Shown: piece after piece, positions 55,267 to 63,883 of the stretch
Numbering within the stretch: position 1 is the first letter of the stretch
Layout of the letters: every line of letters begins with the position of its first letter
The notes under the pieces: model-generated
The model's database searches: none
Told to the model about the DNA's origin: nothing
The model's input: only the letters and a program-made list of their open reading frames with translations
Source of the DNA: Bifidobacterium sp. WK012_4_13
Lineage (GTDB): Bacteria; Actinomycetota; Actinomycetes; Actinomycetales; Bifidobacteriaceae
DNA length: 64,000 nucleotides
NCBI RefSeq assembly: GCF_041080835.1
Contig: NZ_CP129683.1
Coordinates: 930,001 to 994,000 of the forward strand
Direction: 5' to 3'
Translations under genes and position numbers: made by a program

Positions 55267-56667
55267 ATGCAGCGTATGCGAGGAGCATTATTATCGTTCA
55301 TAACGATCGTGACCATGATTGCAGCCACCTTGGCGCCAACGCCGGGTTCGCAATTCGGTGTGAGTCAGGCGCAGGCGACGCAGACCCAGAAGGCTTCGTC
55401 AGCATTGGCAGGCCTCAAGGTCAGTCCCGCTGCTTCAATGAACGGATATTCGCGAAGCCAGTTTGGGCCAGCCTGGGAAGACATCGACGGCAATGGCTGC
55501 GACACACGAAACGACATTCTCAAGCGCGACTTGAAGAACGTCACATATCTGGATGCCGGGAAGTGCAAAGTCGGGACAGGGATGCTGAACGACCCATACA
55601 CGGGGAAGACCATCGACTTCGTAAGCGGCGCCACAACATCGTCGGACGTGCAGATCGACCACGTAGTCGCACTTGGCGATGCATGGACGACTGGAGCGCA
55701 AGGCTTAGGAGAGCAGGAAAGGGAGGATCTGGCCAATGATCCCCTCAATCTGCTCGCAGTCGATGGATCAGCGAACCAGTCGAAGGGCGATAGAGATGCA
55801 TCGCAGTGGTTGCCGTCCTATGCGAAATCTGACTGCTCATACGTAGCCAGGCAGATAACCGTAAAACAGAGATACGGACTTTGGATCACCAACAGCGAGA
55901 AGCAGTCCATGGCTCAGGTGCTCGCCTCATGCCCGAACGAACCGACTGCGACTGCAGGCAGTCTGAGCATCTCCACGTCAGCGCCTACCCCGTCTCTTAC
56001 ATACCGCACGCATGTGCAGACATACGGATGGCAGGGATGGGTCAAGGACGGACAGATCTCAGGAACCACAGGCAAGTCCAAACGACTTGAGGCCATCAAC
56101 ATCAAGGTTTCAGATAGAGTTCCAGCCACCTCCGGTGAAATACAATACCGTACTCACGTCCAGACTTACGGATGGCAGGGATGGGTAAGCACCGGCGCAA
56201 TGTCCGGGACATCCGGAAAGGCCAAGCGTCTCGAAGCCATCAGCATCCGGCTCACCGGCAATCTCGCCTCTGCATACGACGTGTATTACCACGTTCACGC
56301 GCAGCATTTCGGATGGCTGGGCTGGGCAAGAGACGGTGCCGACGCAGGAACCACAGGATACTCATACAGGCTCGAAGCCATTCAGATAGAGCTGATTCCC
56401 AAAGGGAGCGCCGCACCGGGAAGCACGGCAGACTCTTTCAGACAGGCGCCGAAGAAAGCCACTCCTGCCAAGACCACGAAACCAACGCAAGCTTCCAAGC
56501 CCGCTAAACCAAGGCAACCTTCCAAACCCGCCGCATCGCTGCCAATCAAAAAGTCAGGGGCCTTCTGCAAAGCAGCCGAAAAAGGAACCAAGGCGCAGAC
56601 AAGCACTGGTGTCAAACTCACCTGCACCACGATCTCAACGGACAACAGACTGCGATGGAGGCACTAG
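55267..56667 (+). CDS. Secreted HNH-like nuclease (DUF1524 type) with three ChW repeats
   Basis: 466 residues. A signal peptide (about 1-36) ends near AQA. The nuclease domain (about 58-225) has DIDGNGCDTRNDIL, the DUF1524 motif IDHVVALGDAW (Asp131-His132), NDPLNLLAV (Asn161) and NQSKGDRD. Three ChW repeats follow (246-281, 294-329, 341-376), each with THVQTYGWQGW-like and RLEAI cores. A Pro/Lys linker (about 385-425) leads to a C-terminal GAFC...RLRW motif, also present in the DUF4236 protein at 58423. The protein probably cleaves extracellular DNA and may bind the wall. AGAGGGG precedes the ATG. Confidence 0.88.
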   Translation: MQRMRGALLSFITIVTMIAATLAPTPGSQFGVSQAQATQTQKASSALAGLKVSPAASMNGYSRSQFGPAWEDIDGNGCDTRNDILKRDLKNVTYLDAGKCKVGTGMLNDPYTGKTIDFVSGATTSSDVQIDHVVALGDAWTTGAQGLGEQEREDLANDPLNLLAVDGSANQSKGDRDASQWLPSYAKSDCSYVARQITVKQRYGLWITNSEKQSMAQVLASCPNEPTATAGSLSISTSAPTPSLTYRTHVQTYGWQGWVKDGQISGTTGKSKRLEAINIKVSDRVPATSGEIQYRTHVQTYGWQGWVSTGAMSGTSGKAKRLEAISIRLTGNLASAYDVYYHVHAQHFGWLGWARDGADAGTTGYSYRLEAIQIELIPKGSAAPGSTADSFRQAPKKATPAKTTKPTQASKPAKPRQPSKPAASLPIKKSGAFCKAAEKGTKAQTSTGVKLTCTTISTDNRLRWRH

Positions 56668-56677
56668 CTGAGATCTT

Positions 56678-56737
56678 GTAACCGTGCAATCCGGATGGCC
56701 ACGCCAAGAGGTGAGGTCGCCCGCATTGCACGGTTAC
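56678..56737 (+). terminator. Long-stem hairpin after the nuclease gene
   Basis: GTAACCGTGCAAT (56678-56690) pairs with ATTGCACGGTTAC (56725-56737); the 34-nt interval can fold further. GTTTCT follows. It begins 11 bp after the nuclease stop. Confidence 0.6.
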
Positions 56738-56743
56738 GTTTCT

Positions 56744-56779
56744 GATTCCGTAGATTCCGTAGATTCCGTAGATTCTGAT
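56744..56779. repeat. Tandem 9-bp repeat GATTCCGTA
   Basis: Three exact copies at 56744, 56753 and 56762, then a degenerate fourth. Confidence 0.85.
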
Positions 56780-57555
56780 GAATGCGCATCGATTTCCACG
56801 GGTGCATCGAATCGCCGTGCTCAATATAATCGTTCTGTTCGTTGCGCTTGTTGGCTTGAATCGTTGGAATGCCTTCGATTCCGACTCTTGCGGCTTCTGT
56901 ACTCACTGCCCGGTTGATCCAAGTGGAGGTTTCATCAAGACTCATTATTTGAACCCTTTGCAAACTTAAAACGGTACTCATTTGATAATGTCCGAAAAAT
57001 AGGCATTGATGTAGACGGATTCCACCACGAGTGGCATTGACGCGACTGTGAACGCTCTCGAGATGGGTCCGTTCCCTATCCTCCGAAAGTATCGGGCGAT
57101 ACCGAAAAAGACTACTACCCTGATACCGAAGCGTGACTTTCACATCGACTGCTCGATGACCTATGGTGACATGCGACGCTACACGGATGCGCTCGATGTC
57201 ACCATATGCAGCGATATCCTCCCAGGAGATCAAGGAAATCTAGGGTGAATACTGCGAACGATCACCATCGATCGCAGCTATATCCAGAAGCGCTGCATGC
57301 TGGTTCATAAGCTATTCCACTGGGCGTATTTCGATAGCTCATGCTCACCGCTCGCCCCTGCAAGGGCAGAGAACCGAGCCAGATGGTTCACCACGTAGTT
57401 GCTCATGCCATCGAAACGACTGGACCCCGTTGATATGGGGTATCAAGGCGACGCAACCTCATCGCCAATGAAGTGAACGTCACGCTTCAAGTGCTCAGAG
57501 ACTACAAGAAACTGATACTTGATCGCAGGCAATACATCTGACTGTTTGTATGAGG

Positions 57556-58275
57556 TCACTGTCGTGGGACTTCTGTGTCATCTAGTTTATGCTCGATGCG
57601 TTCCAGCTGTCGCTTAACTTCCTCGAGCTCCTCACGCGTAATATTTACGTCTGTCTTCTCTTCTGCGCTGACCTCGTCAACGATCCAGGAAGCCAGGGTG
57701 GCGGTCACAACACCTATTAGCGCTATGCCACCGAGCATCAGCACAAAAGCTATCAACCGCCCAGTCGATGTCACCGGAGAGTAATCGCCATAACCAACTG
57801 TGGTGATTGTAACGAATGCCCACCATAATGCCTGCCCGAACGTCTTGATTGACGCCCCTGGAGCATAACGCTCAGCATCCAGCACAGCCAACGCACCAAT
57901 GAATACAGTCAATGTCACAGATGCCCCCACATACATGGTGATCCGCCCCCGCAGCGCCATGCCGCTCGTTCGGTGCAAAGCACTCAATGCCGTTAACACT
58001 CGGAGCACACGCAGCGGACGCACCATCGGCAGCAACACAATCAAGAGATCAAACAAATGATGTTTGAACCACTCCCACTTCTTCTCCGCCAGCCAGAGAG
58101 ACACTAGGTAATCCAACCCAAACACGACCCACAGTATGTTCATGGAAAGCTCCGCAGCACCATTCCATGCACCAGTGGGCTGCACGAGAATCTGCCACGC
58201 ATACACAATTAGAAATACTATCGAGAGAAAAGTCAGTGGCCACTCGGTGGCGGCATTCCACTTCTTTAAAGTCAT
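57556..58275 (-). CDS. Voltage-gated-type potassium channel protein
   Basis: 239 residues. S1-S4 like helices, with an Arg-containing S4 segment (RPLRVLRVLTAL, about 86-97), then a pore loop with the K+ selectivity filter TVGYGD (159-164) and the final pore helix GRLIAFVLMLGGIALIGVVTA. The C-terminus is a coiled coil (EELEEVKRQLERIEHKLDD). Likely a tetrameric K+ channel. The start at 58275 has AAGGTGC upstream; an open frame continues to 58662 but overlaps the divergent promoter region and looks non-coding. Confidence 0.92.
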   Translation of the reverse strand: MTLKKWNAATEWPLTFLSIVFLIVYAWQILVQPTGAWNGAAELSMNILWVVFGLDYLVSLWLAEKKWEWFKHHLFDLLIVLLPMVRPLRVLRVLTALSALHRTSGMALRGRITMYVGASVTLTVFIGALAVLDAERYAPGASIKTFGQALWWAFVTITTVGYGDYSPVTSTGRLIAFVLMLGGIALIGVVTATLASWIVDEVSAEEKTDVNITREELEEVKRQLERIEHKLDDTEVPRQ

Positions 58276-58422
58276 ACTGAGCACCTTGGTCACGTACACG
58301 GACAAAAACCTTGACCGCCGGCAATCCGCCTGAGAAATAAGGTATTTCACATAATTTACACAGCCAGAGTTATTATTCCTCTCAGGCATTGATGCCTTCT
58401 GGGGGATGGAAAAGGGGAAATC

Positions 58423-59640
58423 ATGGGCTGGCGTTTTCGAAAGAGCATTGGCGGGAAGTATTTCAGAGTCAATCTGGGCAAGCACGGGGTGACCAGCGCC
58501 ACATTTGGCAAGCGTGGCATGCCCCATGTAACAGTAGGTAAGGGTGGCACAAGAGTGGGTGCAAGCGTTCCCGGAACCGGTCTCTACTATTCTCAACGAA
58601 TCGACAACGCAACAACTACGCAGCTCCCAATCATCACCCCGCCTCAGCAAACGCCAGTACAAACAGCTGTATTGCCCCCCAACGTTCCACCAACCCAGCC
58701 ATCTACGTCACCTGATGGTCATAAGTCTCCATGGTCGAAGCTGGTGATTGCATCATTCATCCTGGGCCTAATAGGGTTGGCGTTCTCATTCACACCGGCC
58801 GCGGCAGTCGGAGCGCTGGCCGGTGTCATAGGATTCTTCCTAGGCCTCGCAGGCCTAGTCGTTATAGCCATCAGAAAAAGGCGAAGAAGTCTCCTTACGG
58901 CGAGCCTCTCCATCCTCCTCTCTCTCATCACTTTCATCGCCGGAGCAGCTAATACACCAGAAACCACACCAACTGCAAGTCCTTCCGTCTCCACCAGCAG
59001 TGACACTGCTTCGCAATCAGCCAAAACGGCAGCGTCGGCCACAGCATCGGCATCGAGGGCAGCCGAAGCGAAGAAACAAGCAGATGAAGCTGCGGCAAAG
59101 CTCGCCGATGCCAAAGCCAAGCTGACCGACAAGATCAATGATGCTCGCACGCTGCTTGACTCATCGAACAACAACGTAGCCGACCTTCAAACCCGTGTCG
59201 CCCTAACAGATGCCATCGATGCAGCGAGCGCCATCAACTCTGCGGATCCCCAAATATATACGGATGCAGTCACTCCATTGGAACAAACAATGGATGCAGT
59301 GAACGCCAGCGTCGAACAGAAAAAACAGGACGACGCAGCAGCCGCAGCACAAAAAGCCGCAGAGCAACAGGCCGCAGCCAAGAAAGCGGCCGACGCTGCC
59401 GCCGCTAAACAGGCCGCCGACGCTGCCGCGGCAAAGAAAGCCTCAGAGCAGAAAGCGGCAGCAGATGCCGCAGCAGCACAGAAAGCCCAGCAGCAACAGC
59501 AACAGAATCAAAACTCTATGGGTACCGCACACGGTGGCGCATTCTGCTCTCCTGAAGGAGCACAGGCCAGATCGGATCGAAGCTCCAATATCCTCACTTG
59601 TCGAGTTGCGGCCGATGGAAGACTTCGCTGGAAGCTATGA
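58423..59640 (+). CDS. DUF4236 membrane protein with Ala-rich coiled coil and GAFC-RLRW tail
   Basis: 405 residues. The N-terminal DUF4236 domain (1-58) starts MGWRFRKSIGGKYFRVNLGK and ends TGLYYSQRI. Three membrane segments (about 106-175) follow. Residues 195-360 are an Ala/Lys/Gln/Glu-rich coiled coil. The final 35 residues HGGAFCSPEGAQAR and LRW (about 370-405) match the tail of the secreted nuclease at 55267. The coiled coil and tail would be outside the cell. Function is unknown. AAAAGGGGAAATC precedes the ATG. Confidence 0.88.
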   Translation: MGWRFRKSIGGKYFRVNLGKHGVTSATFGKRGMPHVTVGKGGTRVGASVPGTGLYYSQRIDNATTTQLPIITPPQQTPVQTAVLPPNVPPTQPSTSPDGHKSPWSKLVIASFILGLIGLAFSFTPAAAVGALAGVIGFFLGLAGLVVIAIRKRRRSLLTASLSILLSLITFIAGAANTPETTPTASPSVSTSSDTASQSAKTAASATASASRAAEAKKQADEAAAKLADAKAKLTDKINDARTLLDSSNNNVADLQTRVALTDAIDAASAINSADPQIYTDAVTPLEQTMDAVNASVEQKKQDDAAAAAQKAAEQQAAAKKAADAAAAKQAADAAAAKKASEQKAAADAAAAQKAQQQQQQNQNSMGTAHGGAFCSPEGAQARSDRSSNILTCRVAADGRLRWKL

Positions 59641-59679
59641 CGCACGGCACATCCCACTTCGACGAAGCTTGTTTACTCG

Positions 59680-59960
59680 ACAACCTGTACACTCAACACC
59701 GACTTTCCTGTGATATCCGCAAACACCTTCGTGTTTCAGAGGGTGTATCCGGCTGTGGCGTTGATGTCGACGTGGCCGATGGGGTTTTGTAGAGTCTTCG
59801 GATGCTCCGGCTATGGCGCTTGGGTAGCGAAGTAGTGTCTGACACTTCGGATGGCAACCTTCACCTGTTTCGCCTTTTTCAATGCCCTTTACAAACGTCG
59901 GAGTTCCAGGGTTTTGGTGATTGGCTGACCCTTGCGAATGAACATAAGATCCTTATCAAG
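59680..59960 (-). pseudogene. Remnant of a tyrosine recombinase C-terminus
   Basis: Translating the minus strand across frames gives VKVAIRSVRHYFAT followed by KTLQNPIGHVDINATAGYTL, with an intervening in-frame stop and a stop after GYTL. This matches the C-terminal RHxxAT...LGHxxIxTTxxY pattern of tyrosine integrases. It is interrupted and cannot make an intact enzyme. Confidence 0.6.
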
Positions 59961-60691
59961 AATCTCATGATCGGTCACTCGCTTTGGTAGGTGATTCCAT
60001 AGGGCTTTGCTGGTGGGCTCGATGGGCTCGCTCCTCTTAGCGACTTGCTTAAGTAGTCGTCGATATGCCCTTGGTGATGGGGCCTGCCAAGGTTATGGCC
60101 GCATGACCCTGATCTTGGCACAGCGCTGGGATTGTGGCACACATGGATTGCAGGCGTTTCTTCGGCCTCGACCAGGTCGGAAGGAGTAAGGATGAAACGC
60201 CCCAAAGCCTCATGCCGTCAACTTCTCTGGTGGCGGCATCGATCTCGGATCCGTAGGTTTCACTGACCTGTGACTTGACGTTGTTGCCTAACTGCTTGAG
60301 TCATCGCTACTTTCGTGTTACAGGTGTGGGAATCTGCGTGGAGAACAGGGTGACCTCGGTCTGCTGGATGATGAACCTGGCTCCGAGGTTCTTGAGTGCG
60401 GCTGTCTTAGTACTGCTATAGAAGGGGTTGGGGATGATTAATTTGCATGTGTACCGAGTGCAGTCCTGAGCGAGCCATCCACTTCCCTATCCTCGTGATC
60501 GGGATGGTTTCGTGATTGTGCCAGTCATGACGATGCTCCTTCCGTGGCAGTCAGAGGTAACTCGGTAGGTCACTCTAAGGTGTCCCAGATAGAGAGGCGG
60601 CGTACAGAATCTTGCATCGGCATGGTTGCCCCGGCTATAAAAGAAAAAACTAGAAGCCTTGCGCACATTGAGTTCTTAGCATTTGGAACTG

Positions 60692-60743
60692 TGGAGCGGG
60701 CGACGGGAATCGAACCCGCGTAATCAGTTTGGAAGACTGATTA
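60692..60743 (-). other. 3' half of tRNA-Gly (TCC): probable integration attachment site
   Basis: The minus strand holds an anticodon arm with loop CTTCCAA, T arm CGGGTTCGATTCCCG and the 3' acceptor CGCCCGCTCCA, exactly as in a glycine tRNA, but the 5' acceptor and D arm are absent. This is the usual state of an attR/attL copy left when an element integrates at a tRNA anticodon loop. The 3' end faces lower coordinates, so the element should lie on the high side. Confidence 0.85.
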
Positions 60744-60787
60744 CAACACCACACCGATAACTCTAAAATATACTCAAATCTTCACAG

Positions 60788-60807
60788 GTAGGGACTAAGT
60801 AGGGACT
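60788..60807. repeat. 11-bp direct repeat GTAGGGACT near the att site
   Basis: GTAGGGACTAA at 60788 is followed directly by GTAGGGACTGT at 60799. Its position 45 bp inside the tRNA fragment fits arm-type integrase binding sites. Function is inferred. Confidence 0.55.
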
Positions 60808-61117
60808 GTGTTCTCCAATGTCACACCGACAACACCGAACGCCTCAAAGCAATGGAAACCCTCGACTCATCGTTGAATCTCGCACAAATCGAATGGAGGA
60901 AGTGAACGTACCTGTTTATTCAATTAATTAGTTCAATGAGCTCTAGCAGAACCAAGGTTCTGGCTCTCTAGACTTATATGCAGTTTGATCCGGTGGATGT
61001 ATCACAACCATAGGAATATGATGTTGTCACGTTTGACTTCCTCGACATTGTTCATTGAATCAATGCCGAAATCGAGAACGAAAGTTATTAGTCTCAAAAC
61101 GCAAAGGAGCATGAGAA

Positions 61118-61828
61118 ATGGGCAGAAGCAAACCGGTTGACCTGGGCGAAAAACACTTCGCGACAACAACAGAAGCAAAAACTTTTTTTAGTGAAATAGT
61201 GAATGAGGCCAAGAGTCAAGGAACACTACCAAAGGTAATTGCAGATGAAGAACAAAACAGAATTCTGGAAGCTCTACTTGATACAAAAGCAGACGCTCTA
61301 AATAAAATTGGTGAAGGCTTGGACTATTTTTTTGTCGATTACGTAATAAAGCATCCAGATCCCATTGCCAAACATCCAACACGTAAGGATGCCGTCGCTA
61401 TTTTCATTAAGCGCACAGATGGAGACGTCATGGACTTCGGCATACCCGGAGCACTTGATAATTACGGCAAAAATCCGCAGCTTATCCAAAAAGCCGAAGT
61501 GAAAGCAGCCTTGCGCAACGCAATTGAACCAGATCGCCAAAAGCTCAGACAGGAAGCATTCGAAGATGCTGAAGAAGTAATATGCCCCAGAACTGGATTT
61601 AGAATGACCAATTTCCATCAAGCAAGGGTTATTAATGTATCTCCTTCATGGGGGGATCTCACTAGCGATTTTGTTGCAACTGTCGGAGGTTGGGATGCAA
61701 TTGAGCTATCTGTTGACTCTGATAGTATCCAGCACGGCAAAAGACTCAGCGATACCAGCATTGAGCTGAAATGGATTGAATATTGGAAGAAAAACAGTAA
61801 CCCAATAATCTGTGCACGTATTGAGTGA
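61118..61828 (+). CDS. DUF3223 (DCL-like) family protein
   Basis: 236 residues. Residues 10-120 fit the DUF3223/DCL family: KHFATTTEAKTFFSEIV, then ALNKIGEGLDYFFVDY and AVAIFIKRTDGDVMDFGIP. In plants DCL takes part in chloroplast rRNA processing; bacterial members have no known function and often sit in genomic islands. The C-terminal half continues with CPRTGFRMTNFHQARVINVS and an acidic end. AAAGGAGC precedes the ATG. Codon use is AT-richer than the left part of the window. Confidence 0.78.
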   Translation: MGRSKPVDLGEKHFATTTEAKTFFSEIVNEAKSQGTLPKVIADEEQNRILEALLDTKADALNKIGEGLDYFFVDYVIKHPDPIAKHPTRKDAVAIFIKRTDGDVMDFGIPGALDNYGKNPQLIQKAEVKAALRNAIEPDRQKLRQEAFEDAEEVICPRTGFRMTNFHQARVINVSPSWGDLTSDFVATVGGWDAIELSVDSDSIQHGKRLSDTSIELKWIEYWKKNSNPIICARIE

Positions 61829-62165
61829 CCACAGCTGTACTCACAAGATCCAGGAGTAACTACCGCCATTTCCGGTCGAGCGCTCGCAGGACGTGTATGG
61901 GTGCCCGTATTTGATGGTGTGGATATCAGACTTGATCTCCTGACATCAGGGGGGGCGACACGCTGATTGAATTGCTGCCATTATGCGGAAAGCCTGAATC
62001 CCTGGTATTGAGTTTTGTCTTCCCACCACATACAATTTAGGTACAGGCAAATTTGCGCTGTATATCAGAGGGTCCGAATTAACGTTTAAGCGTCATGTGA
62101 TGGCGTCGGCCTCTGAGGAATGAGCCGCCACGATAGGCGGCTCATTTGCGTTACAAGGAGACCGG
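61829..62165. other. Spacer between DUF3223 and DUF3800 genes
   Basis: It holds a structured segment at 62065-62145 (separate entry). The first 130 bp translate to a short protein-like stretch (ISGRALAGRVWVPVFDG) without a start, possibly decayed coding sequence. Confidence 0.45.
62065..62145 (+). ncRNA. Candidate structured RNA upstream of the DUF3800 gene
   Basis: Three elements nest in 81 nt. TCAGAGG (62065-62071) pairs with CCTCTGA (62110-62116). Inside is CGTCAT-GTG-ATGGCG (62091-62105). After it comes a 10-bp stem ATGAGCCGCC with GGCGGCTCAT (62120-62145). The ribosome site AAGGAG and TTG start follow 20 nt later. RNA motifs have been reported next to DUF3800 genes; whether this belongs to one of those classes needs a covariance-model search. 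Confidence 0.5.
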
Positions 62166-62852
62166 TTGAATATTTTTGCTTACGCTGACGAAAGCGGAGT
62201 GTTTGATCACGTGCACAACGACTATTTCGTGTTTGGTGGTCTCCTATTTATCAGCAAAGAACAAAAGGACGTGGCCGGGCGTAGATACATATCCGCCGAA
62301 CGAGACCTCAGAAAGGCCGGTGCCGCTGCAGGCCATCAAGAGATGAAGGCCATCTACCTGTCCAACGGCCACAAAGCCTCGTTGTTCAGAGCAATGAACC
62401 CCTACGTCCGATTTGGGGTTGTGGTGAGGCAAGCTTATGTGCTCGAAGCAATCTTTGACAACAAGAAGAGCAAACAACGCTATCTTGATTATGTCTTCAA
62501 GATAGGCATGAAACGAACCATGCAACACATGATGGCCGATGGCCTGTTCCAAGCCGAGGATGTTGATTCTATTTACGTGTCAATGGATGAGCACTCCACT
62601 GCGACCGATGGTCTATACGAAATGAGACAAGGCCTAGAGGCAGAATTCAAATACGGTACTTTCAATTCCACTTATCAGAAACACTTTCCCCCGCTTTTCC
62701 CGCAAATGAAAAACGTCGAGTTCGTTCTTCGTGATTCATGCCAGGACCCCCTGATAAGGGCAGCCGATATAACAGCAAATCGCCTGTATTATTCCGTAGT
62801 GCATAAACGACCGGAGATGGCAAAACATATATTTATCGTCAACCAGCCATAG
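62166..62852 (+). CDS. DUF3800 domain protein
   Basis: 228 residues. The N-terminal YADESGVF motif and the C-terminal RDSCQDPLIRAADITANRLY (usually DSxxxxxIQxADxxA) are the acidic motifs of the DUF3800 family, predicted RNase H-like nucleases. The start is TTG with AAGGAG eight bases before. The protein is common in mobile elements and defence islands. A structured RNA candidate is directly upstream. Its activity is not established. Confidence 0.88.
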   Translation: MNIFAYADESGVFDHVHNDYFVFGGLLFISKEQKDVAGRRYISAERDLRKAGAAAGHQEMKAIYLSNGHKASLFRAMNPYVRFGVVVRQAYVLEAIFDNKKSKQRYLDYVFKIGMKRTMQHMMADGLFQAEDVDSIYVSMDEHSTATDGLYEMRQGLEAEFKYGTFNSTYQKHFPPLFPQMKNVEFVLRDSCQDPLIRAADITANRLYYSVVHKRPEMAKHIFIVNQP

Positions 62853-62875
62853 ACACTTCATTTGAACGCAAAAAT

Positions 62876-62910
62876 AGCCCCGCCCCCGGCGTGATGCCGG
62901 GAGCGGGGCT
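62876..62910 (-). terminator. Rho-independent terminator of the P63C gene
   Basis: AGCCCCGC plus CCCCGGC pair with GCCGGGA plus GCGGGGCT to make a GC-rich stem of about 15 bp; on the minus strand ATTTTTG follows. It lies 56 bp after the P63C stop and may also serve the convergent DUF3800 gene. Confidence 0.85.
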
Positions 62911-62965
62911 GAGTGGCACCGGCCGAAGCCGGGGTGTGGTTCATTTGGATGTATCCAAGAAGCGA

Positions 62966-63883
62966 CTAGTCGTCCATCGTTAACTCTCCCTGTACTGCCC
63001 CATGTTTCGGGTATGCACGGTCGAGGAGTCGGGTAAATTCAGACCATGAGCCCGAAGCTCTCATAAGAGTGATAACGGAACCGATCATCTTTTCAAGATG
63101 CTTGTTACCAATATCTTCGGTGAGGAACTGATGGTGATGATGTTTTCTGTGCCCATCAGCACCGGAAGGGTTCTTTTTCTTAAGACTTTCAAGTACTCCA
63201 CTCGGGAGCCTGTCGTAGACGATATCATTCGCGATTTTCCCGACAACCCTGGGTTTCTTCCCTCCTGCGCCCAGATTTATGTAATCCCAGCCCTTGAGCT
63301 TAAACATCTGGGAATAGAACTCGTCGGGGAATCGCTTCGCCCATGGCTGGAGCTCTTCGGAGATATATTTACTCAGCAAAAGCTCAAGCTCGTTGTGCTG
63401 TCTTACCGACTGATACCCGGTAGCCTCATCCACCAGAGCCACCACGCCAATCTTAGCCAAGGCAGCCATCAGTATCTCAGCCTGTAGAGCGATATGCTCC
63501 TGTGAAGGCAGGAGCGCGTGGTCCCTTCGCGCTTTCAGAAACACATCGCATATTTCAGGAAGGGATGTCGCGTCGATACCGTAGGCTCCGAATCCCCCCT
63601 GGCCCTTTGCTCTCCATATGCGGCGGTCAACAAGCTTGCGTTCTAATGCCGCGGAAATGTATGGCTTCAGATTCCCCGCCGAAACATAGACGGGTAGCTT
63701 GTTGCCCTCTTTCTGCCGAATCCAGTGCGATCCGCCTCTTTTGTTTCCCAGCGCTGCACTGACCTGCCGCTCGGACAACAGCCGTGTGCCGTCCTTCATG
63801 ACGCCGCACGGTATATCAATCCCCTCCGCAAGGTGCAACTCGCCACCGTATTCGGCCGTTTCGCCTTTTTCTCTCTCTGCCAT
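62966..63883 (-). CDS. P63C-domain (phage-type) protein
   Basis: 305 residues. The P63C domain occupies about 150-240: DEATGYQSVRQHNELELLL, KYISEELQPWAKRFPDEFYSQMFKLKGW and NDIVYDRLPSGVLESLKKKN. P63C proteins occur in phages and islands; the function is unknown. The N-terminal part (ERQVSAALGNKRGGSHW) resembles the KilA/Bro-like upstream region found in such proteins. GAGG precedes the ATG. It converges with DUF3800 on a shared terminator. Confidence 0.88.
   Translation of the reverse strand: MAEREKGETAEYGGELHLAEGIDIPCGVMKDGTRLLSERQVSAALGNKRGGSHWIRQKEGNKLPVYVSAGNLKPYISAALERKLVDRRIWRAKGQGGFGAYGIDATSLPEICDVFLKARRDHALLPSQEHIALQAEILMAALAKIGVVALVDEATGYQSVRQHNELELLLSKYISEELQPWAKRFPDEFYSQMFKLKGWDYINLGAGGKKPRVVGKIANDIVYDRLPSGVLESLKKKNPSGADGHRKHHHHQFLTEDIGNKHLEKMIGSVITLMRASGSWSEFTRLLDRAYPKHGAVQGELTMDD

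Larger units (their letters stand above)
56668..57555. other. Gene-poor region with terminator hairpin and 9-bp repeats
   Basis: About 890 bp without an intact gene. An inverted repeat (56678-56690 with 56725-56737) follows the nuclease. A 9-bp tandem repeat is at 56744-56779. The rest holds short frames that look like decayed coding sequence, for example one ending RNLIANEVNVTLQVLRDYKK; I cannot name the ancestor. Confidence 0.5.
59641..61117. other. Decayed mobile-element region containing an att-like tRNA fragment
   Basis: About 1.5 kb with no intact gene. It contains integrase debris (59680-59960), further unrecognisable decayed coding sequence on the minus strand up to about 60600, the tRNA-Gly 3' fragment (60692-60743) and an 11-bp tandem repeat (60788-60807). 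Past 60743 the sequence is AT-richer. Confidence 0.6.

Noticed and set aside
56664..57233. 189-residue minus-strand frame
   Set aside because: It includes the 9-bp repeat as NLRNLRN and the terminator hairpin; no start signal and no known domain, so more likely decayed sequence.
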